A stretch of 64,000 nucleotides of DNA from Campylobacter sp. MIT 21-1684 (lineage in GTDB: Bacteria > Campylobacterota > Campylobacteria > Campylobacterales > Campylobacteraceae). This document shows, piece after piece, positions 58,177-64,000 of the stretch. A program made the position numbers and the translations under genes. The notes beneath the pieces are model-generated. The model was given only the letters and a program-made list of their open reading frames with translations. It did not search any database and had not been told where the DNA came from. Each line of letters starts with the position of its first letter. The first letter of the stretch is position 1. The stretch lies in the NCBI RefSeq assembly GCF_026241315.1, contig NZ_JAPHNA010000001.1:115943-179942 (forward strand), written 5' to 3'.

Positions 58177-58795
58177 ACTTTTAAAAGCACCTTATGATGC
58201 CCCTGTTTTTCTAAGTCCTACTTTAAAATCTGATTTCATCATACAAGCTTATACTTTTGGACTTTTTCCTTGGACAAGCAATCCTGTAACATGGTGGTGC
58301 CCTGATCCTCGTTGCATTTTAATGCCACATCAAATTCATATTCAAAAAAATATGAAAAAACAGCTCACACTCTACACAATAAAACTTGATACGAATTTTT
58401 CAGAACTCATCACACTTTGTAAAGAGCAAAGAAAATACAGTTGGATAAATACTGAATTTATCACAATTTACACTGAACTTTTTGAACAAGGTTACGCTCA
58501 CAGTTTAGAACTTTATGAAAATAATAAAATGATCGGCGGAATTTACGGACTTATTATAGGTAAAGTGTTTTTCGGTGAGAGTATGGTAAGTCTTAAGAAA
58601 AACGCTTCAAAAGTCGCCCTTATCAAACTCTGCCAACTTTTAGCTCCTTATGATTTCTTTATCGACTGTCAAGTTTATAACAAACATCTAGAATTTATGG
58701 GAGCAAAAAATATCAGTCGCAAGGATTTTTTAGCACTTCTTGAAAAAAAGTGCCAAGAAAAAAGCGGTTTTACAAATTTTAAAACCTTACTATAA
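58151..58795 (+). CDS. aat: Leucyl/phenylalanyl-tRNA-protein transferase
   Basis: 214 residues: the family signature AYTFGLFPWTSNPVTWWCPDPRCIL, FIDCQVYNKHLEFMGAKNISRKDFL, and GGIYGLIIGKVFFGESM. It attaches Leu or Phe to proteins with N-terminal Lys or Arg, creating the degrons read by ClpS. Adjacency to clpS-clpA makes a full N-degron module. It ends 13 bases before the convergent msrB stop. Confidence 0.95.
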   Translation: MDKSNFYSELLKAPYDAPVFLSPTLKSDFIIQAYTFGLFPWTSNPVTWWCPDPRCILMPHQIHIQKNMKKQLTLYTIKLDTNFSELITLCKEQRKYSWINTEFITIYTELFEQGYAHSLELYENNKMIGGIYGLIIGKVFFGESMVSLKKNASKVALIKLCQLLAPYDFFIDCQVYNKHLEFMGAKNISRKDFLALLEKKCQEKSGFTNFKTLL

Positions 58796-58808
58796 TAATA
58801 AAGCAAAA

Positions 58809-59162
58809 TTATGACTTTTTAAAGTCCAGAGAAAGAGAATTGACACAGTGTCTTGTATTTTTAGCAGTAAAACCCTCTCCTTTAAAGATATGTCCCAAAT
58901 GTCCATTGCAATTTGCACACACAATTTCAGTACGTACACCATCAGCATCAGGAATCTGCTTAACAGCACCCTCAATCTCATCATCAAAACTTGGCCAACC
59001 GCAAGAGGATTTAAATTTATCTTTTGAAGAGTACAATTTTGCATCACATTGTTTGCAATGATATGTTCCTTCTGCGTAAAAATCATTATACTTTCCGCTA
59101 AATGGAGCTTCAGTACCTTTATATAAAAGAATTCTTTTTTCTTCTTCACTTAAACGCTTCAT
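58809..59162 (-). CDS. msrB: Peptide methionine sulfoxide reductase MsrB
   Basis: 117 residues: [19 protein letters not shown] and [15 protein letters not shown] supply the four zinc-binding Cys; the catalytic Cys is in [12 protein letters not shown]. It reduces Met-R-sulfoxide. It has no signal peptide, unlike the msrA product here. AAGGAG lies upstream of the ATG. Confidence 0.96.
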   Translation of the reverse strand: MKRLSEEEKRILLYKGTEAPFSGKYNDFYAEGTYHCKQCDAKLYSSKDKFKSSCGWPSFDDEIEGAVKQIPDADGVRTEIVCANCNGHLGHIFKGEGFTAKNTRHCVNSLSLDFKKS

Positions 59163-59195
59163 ATTTAAACTCCTTATTTTTCAATTTTTGATTAA

Positions 59196-59201
59196 ATTAT
59201 A
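59196..59201 (-). promoter_or_regulatory. -10 box for msrB
   Basis: A perfect TATAAT on the minus strand, 33 bases upstream of the msrB ATG. Confidence 0.45.
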
Positions 59202-59248
59202 AAGAAAAAAAGCTTTGAAACAATTTACTTTTATTTATTTTGATTTTT

Positions 59249-59254
59249 TATAAT
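59249..59254 (+). promoter_or_regulatory. -10 box for the beta-barrel gene
   Basis: A perfect TATAAT 29 bases upstream of the ATG at 59284. The nearest AAGGA is about 13 bases from the ATG, longer than usual. Confidence 0.4.
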
Positions 59255-59283
59255 ATTTTCCAATTAAGGATAAATAGCTCAAA

Positions 59284-60066
59284 ATGAAACTTTTTTTTGT
59301 CTTCTTTGTATTTTTTTCTTTTCTTAATGCAAATCCCGCTCAACAACACTCAAACGCTTGGAAACATTTTGATTTCAACAGCACAAAAGAAGTACCAAAA
59401 CCACAAGATGAAGAAGTTGATTTTAAGAAATATTTTAATAGCATAATTGCAAATACTTTAGAAAGTGAAAATGGAATAGACCAGAGTGATTCTAATGTGG
59501 ATTTTGAAAATAAGAATATTCAAATAAAAAACTTAAAATCACTCTACGAGGGAGAAAATAATTCCTTATTTTTTCAAAGAGAACTTTTTGTAGCCCAAGA
59601 CACCTATAATTACTCAATAGGACTTGTGGATCGCTACGAAAAAGATCAATTTATATTTGGAATAAACAGCTTTATTGACAAAAGAAAAGAAAATAATGAA
59701 AATAAAAGTATCGGAAGTGAATTTGTTTATAGTCGTTATATAAAAATATATAGCAATTATTATATACCGAAAGAAGAAGATAGAATATTACAATTTGGAA
59801 TCAATTTCATCTTTCCACAATACAGATCTTTTATCTTTGGAGTCAGTTCAGACAATCAAAAAACTAATTATAAAATTTCTTATTCTCCATATGATGTTTT
59901 CTCTTTAGTTCTTCTACATAGAAATTTTAAACAACACGATGATGATTCCGCCATTGAAATTGGCTTTCATTTCAAGCTTGATTCAAATTTTATCAGGCAG
60001 TTTAAAAGCAAAGATAATAGTTTAGAAGAGGTTGATCGTTACGATTTTTTACAAAGAATGGATTAA
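59284..60066 (+). CDS. Inverse-autotransporter-like beta-domain protein without passenger
   Basis: 260 residues with a signal peptide (MKLFFVFFVFFSFLNA). After an acidic linker comes a repeat of amphipathic strands. LFVAQDTYNYSIGLVDRY, FIFGINSFIDKRK, SIGSEFVYSRYIKIYSNYYI, then YKISYSPYDVFSLVLLHRNF and SAIEIGFHFKLD followed by IRQF. This order resembles the intimin/invasin beta-domain (cf. NxFYD, NxYYPLS, YSPxxLLTLGxDHR, LNYRxGxPxxEQ). No LysM and no Ig-like passenger follow; the frame ends right after the barrel. Probably an outer-membrane barrel; function unknown. Confidence 0.6.
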   Translation: MKLFFVFFVFFSFLNANPAQQHSNAWKHFDFNSTKEVPKPQDEEVDFKKYFNSIIANTLESENGIDQSDSNVDFENKNIQIKNLKSLYEGENNSLFFQRELFVAQDTYNYSIGLVDRYEKDQFIFGINSFIDKRKENNENKSIGSEFVYSRYIKIYSNYYIPKEEDRILQFGINFIFPQYRSFIFGVSSDNQKTNYKISYSPYDVFSLVLLHRNFKQHDDDSAIEIGFHFKLDSNFIRQFKSKDNSLEEVDRYDFLQRMD

Positions 60067-60144
60067 AACAGATCTTATAGCAAAAATACTCCTTTATTGA
60101 CACTATACCTGTAATTAATAAGTAAAAACTAAAATAAATTTTGA

Positions 60145-60150
60145 TATAAT
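60145..60150 (+). promoter_or_regulatory. -10 box for rpsB-tsf
   Basis: A perfect TATAAT preceded by TTTTG, 90 bases upstream of the rpsB ATG. Transcription would start near 60157, leaving a leader of about 85 bases. Confidence 0.6.
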
Positions 60151-60168
60151 CGTGGTTCAGATTTCACA

Positions 60169-60223
60169 CGCATCTATCCTTTTAGCTTTGTCAAATATTT
60201 AAGGATGCGGAGGAATAAAGCTA
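60169..60223 (+). promoter_or_regulatory. Putative pseudoknotted rpsB (S2) leader element
   Basis: Stem 1: CGCAT...CCTT (60169-60182, with a 4-base bulge) pairs with AAGGATGCG (60201-60209). Stem 2: TAGCTTT in the loop (60183-60189) pairs perfectly with AAAGCTA (60217-60223) downstream, making an H-type pseudoknot. A GGAGGA sits in the junction. It lies between the promoter and the ribosome-binding site of rpsB, where autoregulatory S2 leaders occur in other bacteria. Confidence 0.55.
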
Positions 60224-60240
60224 TATTGAAAGGAAAAATT

Positions 60241-61023
60241 ATGGTTAGTATGAGAGATTTGCTCGAATGTGGGGTACATTTTGGGCATCAAACACGAAAA
60301 TGGAATCCGAAAATGAAGAAATTTATTTTCGGTGAAAGAAAAGGTATATATGTTATTGACTTACAAAAAACTCTTAGATATTTCAGATATACCTATAATA
60401 TAGTCCGCGATGCGGCTGCGGAAGGAAAAACTATACTTTTTGTAGGTACAAAAAAACAAGCTGGCGGAGCTATTAAAGAATATGCTGAAAAATGCGGGAT
60501 GCCTTATATAAATCACAGATGGCTTGGTGGTATGATGACCAATTTTGGAACTATTCGCCAATCCATTAGAAAACTAGAAATTATAGAAAAAATGGAAGAA
60601 GATGAAAGCATTAAACTTTTAACTAAAAAAGAAGCTTTAATGCTTACAAGAAAAAAAGAGAAACTTCTTGCATACTTAGGAGGAATTCGGTACCTTAAAA
60701 ATCAACCTGATATGATTTTTGTAATTGATACAGTAAAAGAAAAAATAGCAGTACAAGAAGCCAATAGGCTTAAGATTCCTGTTATCGCACCGCTTGATAC
60801 AAACTGCGATCCTGACTTAGTTACCTATCCTATACCGGGAAATGACGATGCTATTCGTTCTGTACAGCTTTTTTGCCAAGAAATAGCAGAAGCGATCAAC
60901 GAAGGAAAAGCTTTAAGAGAACAAGAAGAAACCGTAACCGAAGAAAACAAAGAATTTAGTGAAGAAGAAAAACAAGAAGTTTTAGATGAAACTATGAACG
61001 AAGAATATTTCGAAGAGGAGTAA
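60241..61023 (+). CDS. rpsB: 30S ribosomal protein S2
   Basis: 260 residues from the ATG at 60241, with AAAGGA upstream; an in-frame ATG at 60205 lies in the leader stem. The protein shows [40 protein letters not shown] and [20 protein letters not shown], with an acidic C-terminal tail. It is paired with tsf, as in most bacteria. Confidence 0.98.
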   Translation: MVSMRDLLECGVHFGHQTRKWNPKMKKFIFGERKGIYVIDLQKTLRYFRYTYNIVRDAAAEGKTILFVGTKKQAGGAIKEYAEKCGMPYINHRWLGGMMTNFGTIRQSIRKLEIIEKMEEDESIKLLTKKEALMLTRKKEKLLAYLGGIRYLKNQPDMIFVIDTVKEKIAVQEANRLKIPVIAPLDTNCDPDLVTYPIPGNDDAIRSVQLFCQEIAEAINEGKALREQEETVTEENKEFSEEEKQEVLDETMNEEYFEEE

Positions 61024-61028
61024 GAATA

Positions 61029-62108
61029 ATGGCTGAAATAACTGCTGCAATGGTAAAAGAATTACGTGAAAGCACAGGCGCTGGAATGATGGACTGTAAA
61101 AATGTTTTACAAGAAGCAGAGGGAAATTTTGAAAAAGCCGTGCAACTTCTAAGGGAAAAAGGCTTAGGTAAAGCAGCAAAAAAGGCTGACAGATTAGCAG
61201 CTGAAGGTTTAATAAGCGTAAAAATCAGTGATGATTTCACAGTAGCAACGCTTAGCGAAATTAATTCAGAAACCGATTTTGTTGCAAAGAACGAACAGTT
61301 TATCAAACTTACCAAAGACACAACAGCTCACATTCAAAATGAAAATTTACAGACAATAGAAAAACTTTATTCAAGTATTATCCAAGGAGTACAATTTGAG
61401 GAATATTTAAAGAGTCAAATTGCTACAATAGGTGAGAATTTAGTAGTAAGACGTTTTGCAACACTGAGAACTTCAAATAATAAAGGTATAGTAAATGGCT
61501 ATATGCATACAAATGGACGTGTTGGTGTTATTATCTCAGCAGTCTGTGAAAATACTGAGATAGCGAATAAAGCGAAAGACTTTCTAAAACAGCTTTGTAT
61601 GCACATTGCTGCTATGAAGCCAAGTTTTTTAAGTTATGAAGAATTAGATATGAAGTTTATAGAAAATGAATATAAAGCTTTAGTTGCTGAACTTGAAAAA
61701 GAAAACGAAGAAAGACGCAGACTTAAAGATCCAAACAAACCAGAACATAAAATTCCTCGATTTGCAAGTAGAAAACAACTCAATGAAAACATTTTAAAAC
61801 AAATTGAAGAAGATATAAAAGCAGAACTAAAAGCCCAAAACAAACCTGAAAAAATATGGGCTAATATTATACCGGGAAAGCTCAATAGTTTTATCGCTGA
61901 TAATTCTCAACTTGATAGTAAGCTAACCTTAATGGGACAATTTTATGTGATGGATGATAAAAAAACCATAGAACAAGTAGTTAAAGAGAAAGAAAAAGAA
62001 TTTGGGGGAAAAATTACTATTGTTGAATTTATTCGTTTTGAAGTCGGCGAAGGCTTAGAAAAAAAAGCCGAAGATTTTGCTGCTGAAGTTGCAGCACAAA
62101 TTGGCTAA
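61029..62108 (+). CDS. tsf: Elongation factor Ts
   Basis: 359 residues. N-terminal VKELRESTGAGMMDCKNVL, then ALREKG-like QLLREKGLGKAAKKADRLA, and the core SETDFVAKNEQF with TDFV contacting EF-Tu; the C-terminal part contains the second core subdomain and a helical insert (about 215-280). It exchanges GDP on EF-Tu. Confidence 0.97.
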   Translation: MAEITAAMVKELRESTGAGMMDCKNVLQEAEGNFEKAVQLLREKGLGKAAKKADRLAAEGLISVKISDDFTVATLSEINSETDFVAKNEQFIKLTKDTTAHIQNENLQTIEKLYSSIIQGVQFEEYLKSQIATIGENLVVRRFATLRTSNNKGIVNGYMHTNGRVGVIISAVCENTEIANKAKDFLKQLCMHIAAMKPSFLSYEELDMKFIENEYKALVAELEKENEERRRLKDPNKPEHKIPRFASRKQLNENILKQIEEDIKAELKAQNKPEKIWANIIPGKLNSFIADNSQLDSKLTLMGQFYVMDDKKTIEQVVKEKEKEFGGKITIVEFIRFEVGEGLEKKAEDFAAEVAAQIG

Positions 62109-62109
62109 A

Positions 62110-62745
62110 ATGGAACTCTTAAGAGCGGAAAATCTTAGTCAAAGTTTTGATTATCCGCTTTTTAATAATTTAAATTTAAGTATATCTTCTAAAGATTGTA
62201 TCGCTATACAAGGTTCAAGCGGTTGTGGAAAATCGACCCTCTTACACATACTATCTTCTTTACTTGCCCCAAATTCCGGGAAAGTTTTTTACAAAAACAA
62301 TGACCTTTATGCTCTCAATGAAAACGAGAGAATGAAAATACGGCGTTATAACTTTGGAATCATTTTCCAAACCCACCATCTGTTTAAAGGATTTTTAGCA
62401 CTTGAAAATATAGAGCTTGCAAGCGTTTTATCTGGAAAAGACTTAGACAGACAGCTTTTAAAAGATTTAGGCATAGATACAGTTTTACATCACAAAATAG
62501 GAAAACTAAGCGGAGGGCAACAACAAAGAGTTAGCATAGCAAGAGTACTATGTAAAAAACCGCAAATAATTTTTGCTGATGAAGCCACAGGAAATTTAGA
62601 TTTTGAAAACGCAAAAAATGTTCTTGATCTTTTAATATCCTATGTTAAAGCCAATAATGCTGCTTTATTTTTCATAACACACGATTCTACTCTAGCAAGT
62701 TTTTGTGATAAAAGGTATATGCTTCACACAAATGGAATTTGTTAA
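62110..62745 (+). CDS. LolD/FtsE-like ABC ATPase
   Basis: 211 residues from the ATG at 62110, immediately after the tsf stop; the longer frame from 62077 lies inside tsf. Walker A GSSGCGKSTLL, Q-loop FQTHHLFKGF, signature [15 protein letters not shown], Walker B IIFADEATGNLD and switch His THDS. Size and DExxGNLD motif fit the LolD/FtsE/MacB ATPase group, but no permease gene is adjacent. Cj1180c-like. Confidence 0.87.
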   Translation: MELLRAENLSQSFDYPLFNNLNLSISSKDCIAIQGSSGCGKSTLLHILSSLLAPNSGKVFYKNNDLYALNENERMKIRRYNFGIIFQTHHLFKGFLALENIELASVLSGKDLDRQLLKDLGIDTVLHHKIGKLSGGQQQRVSIARVLCKKPQIIFADEATGNLDFENAKNVLDLLISYVKANNAALFFITHDSTLASFCDKRYMLHTNGIC

Positions 62746-63499
62746 GTATTTAGGTGATGAAAATATAGCTCTTTTTATGCTTTTATTTGCTAGAATTAGT
62801 GGATTAATGGTTTTTTTTCCATTTCTTTCGCACAATTCTATTCCAGCTGTGATAAAAGCTACGATAAGTTTTTTTCTTACTTTATACCTCTATCCCTTAG
62901 CAAAACTTTCGACTCCTTATTTAGATAATTTTTTTTTACTACATCTTTTAAGCGAAGTGTTTTTCGGTATGATAGCAGGCTTGATACTTCAAATTGTCTT
63001 TGCTATTATCTTAATGGCAGGTGAGCAAATAGCCTTTACTATGGGTTTTACGATGGCAAATGTTTTAGATCCTAGCTCTGGGACAAATATGCCCATTACT
63101 GCCCAAATTCTGCATTTATTAGCTTTGCTATTTTTTCTTGCTTTTGATGGACACCATCTTATACTTTTATTTTTAAGCCATTCTTTAGGTTTTATTCATT
63201 TAGGCGGATTTTATCCAAATGAAAACATAATGCTCTATCTCAATCAAGCTATGCTCAATATCTTCGTCATAGGTTTTAGTATGAGCTTTCCCATTCTTGC
63301 CATTTCTCTTTTAGCAGATGTTATTTTCGGACTTTTAATGAAGACTATGCCTCAATTTAATCTCTTGGTTATAGGTTATCCTATTAAAATAGCTTTAGGT
63401 TTTATTGTATTAATAGCCATCTTGCTTACAATGATGCAATATTTCCAAAAACTTATGGTAGAAGTTTTTGGAAATATGCAAACTCTATTTTTTACATAA
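62732..63499 (+). CDS. fliR: FliR flagellar export apparatus protein
   Basis: 255 residues from the ATG at 62732, overlapping the ATPase gene by 14 bases. Six hydrophobic segments with LLFARISGLMVFFPFL at the start, AGEQIAFTMGFTMANVLDPSSG and the C-terminal MPQFNLLVIGYPIKIALGF. FliR joins FliP and FliQ in the export gate of the flagellar type III system. Confidence 0.95.
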   Translation: MEFVKYLGDENIALFMLLFARISGLMVFFPFLSHNSIPAVIKATISFFLTLYLYPLAKLSTPYLDNFFLLHLLSEVFFGMIAGLILQIVFAIILMAGEQIAFTMGFTMANVLDPSSGTNMPITAQILHLLALLFFLAFDGHHLILLFLSHSLGFIHLGGFYPNENIMLYLNQAMLNIFVIGFSMSFPILAISLLADVIFGLLMKTMPQFNLLVIGYPIKIALGFIVLIAILLTMMQYFQKLMVEVFGNMQTLFFT

Positions 63500-63517
63500 G
63501 AAAAGGATAAATAAATT

Positions 63518-63523
63518 TATAAT
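63518..63523 (+). promoter_or_regulatory. -10 box for the acidic protein gene
   Basis: A perfect TATAAT 29 bases upstream of the ATG at 63553; AAGGA precedes that start. Confidence 0.45.
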
Positions 63524-63552
63524 ACAATAAATAATTATTTGTTTTAAGGATA

Positions 63553-64000
63553 ATGATGAAAATTTTACTTTTAAATGAAAACCCTGTAGTGTCAAGGCTT
63601 ATCAGTCTTAGTGCTAAAAAAATGTCCTACGAATTTAAAGAACTTCAAGCTTATGATGAAAAAGATACCCAATATTATGATGTTATTGTTGTTGATAGCG
63701 AAACCCCGGCACCCCTTAAAATTCTAAAAGAAAGATGCGATACAATCATCTTTCTTGCTCCGCGTAGTACAGAGATAGAATTAGAAGCTAAAATTCTTTA
63801 TAAACCTTTCTTGCCAACAGACTTCTTAAATATCTTAAATAATAAAACTGCAAAACTTGACGATTCTATATATATCGATGAACTAGAGAAAACAGCTGAT
63901 TCGACACCAAATATTGATCTTGATTTAGAGGTTGTAAAAGATGAAAACGATTTAGCCGGTCTTAGTTTAGATGAATTGGAACACAAGAGTGAAAGTAAAG
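63553..64000 (+). CDS. Acidic protein with REC-like N-terminus (3' end outside window)
   Basis: 149 codons are visible. The first 85 or so residues resemble a receiver-type fold (MKILLLNENPVVSRLISLSA, then DVIVVDSETPAP, IIFLAPRSTE and LYKPFLPTDFLN with a KP pair), but acidic-pocket residues are incomplete. Then the sequence becomes Asp/Glu-rich (DLDLEVVKDENDLAGLSLDE). The position after fliR matches C. jejuni Cj1178c, a long, highly acidic, repetitive protein of unknown function. Confidence 0.75.
   Translation, partial: MMKILLLNENPVVSRLISLSAKKMSYEFKELQAYDEKDTQYYDVIVVDSETPAPLKILKERCDTIIFLAPRSTEIELEAKILYKPFLPTDFLNILNNKTAKLDDSIYIDELEKTADSTPNIDLDLEVVKDENDLAGLSLDELEHKSESK

Noticed and set aside
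58790..59149. A 119-codon minus-strand frame offset from msrB
   Set aside because: It lies in another frame of the same strand as msrB, whose zinc and catalytic Cys motifs are intact.
60205..60240. Upstream in-frame ATG extending rpsB by 12 codons
   Set aside because: It lies inside the leader stem with no correctly spaced Shine-Dalgarno, and S2 homologues begin at MVSMRDLLE.
1..64000. Poly-G/C phase-variable tracts, CRISPR arrays, tRNA or rRNA genes, intact insertion sequences
   Set aside because: Reading both strands, I saw no G or C run of eight or more, no regularly spaced direct repeats, no cloverleaf-like element and no transposase.

Overview
The window is chromosomal DNA from an epsilonproteobacterium. 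It is most likely a Campylobacter of the C. jejuni / C. upsaliensis / C. lari type. The basis is very AT-rich sequence, perfect TATAAT -10 boxes often without a clear -35, tightly overlapping genes, and gene content and order that I recall from C. jejuni NCTC 11168. For example, the run hemD-thiE-thiD ... mfd-bactofilin-folC-lptE-leuS-secF-secD-yajC/lnt-metK-sstT-pyrB-pepF ... truB-csrA-ispE-smpB ... clpS-clpA-aat-msrB corresponds to about Cj1080c-Cj1112c. Species cannot be fixed by reading alone.

Layout. 1-8338 (minus strand): nadK, recN, a REC-REC-GGDEF regulator (CbrR-like), a TatD-type DNase, a MltD-like transglycosylase, RlpA, KdsC, LptC, LptA and a partial EngB. This block handles DNA repair, envelope remodelling and LOS export. 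8423-11865 (plus): aspS, adk, ppa, and an msrA that appears to carry a signal peptide. 12167-16183 (plus): ferritin, then a peptidoglycan O-acetylation set (patA, patB, ape1). 16180-20607 (minus): a MacA-MacB-TolC-like tripartite exporter. 20682-22747 (minus): panB-panC-panD for pantothenate. 22869-24097 (plus): two tandem nitroreductases. 24090-26383 (minus): proA followed by a frameshifted FUSC-like membrane gene. 26446-27381: a YpdA-like flavoprotein.

27397-43851 (minus): haem and thiamine genes, a MagIII-like DNA glycosylase, an AAA ATPase, mfd, a bactofilin/M23 peptidase pair, folC, a degenerate GGDEF protein, lptE, leuS and secDF-yajC. 43824-58795 (mostly plus): lnt, metK (minus), sstT, pyrB, pepF, an SspB-like small protein, a UvrD-type helicase, truB, csrA, ispE, smpB, a TlpA-like lipoprotein and the complete N-degron set clpS-clpA-aat. 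msrB follows on the minus strand. 59284-64000 (plus): a passenger-less inverse-autotransporter-like beta-barrel, rpsB with a structured leader, tsf, an ABC ATPase, fliR and the start of an acidic protein.

Most of the window is housekeeping. The less ordinary signals are: (i) a decayed C-terminus of a type II restriction endonuclease in the 470-base gap upstream of thiD; (ii) an SspB-like ClpX adaptor candidate near smpB, clpS, clpA and aat; (iii) a pseudoknotted 5' leader on rpsB; (iv) a minimal intimin/invasin-type beta-domain protein; (v) a compensated pair of frameshifts in a FUSC gene; (vi) two GGDEF-fold proteins lacking the catalytic motif; (vii) an exact one-heptad tandem duplication in MacA. 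I saw no tRNA, rRNA, CRISPR array, intact insertion sequence or long poly-G phase-variation tract.
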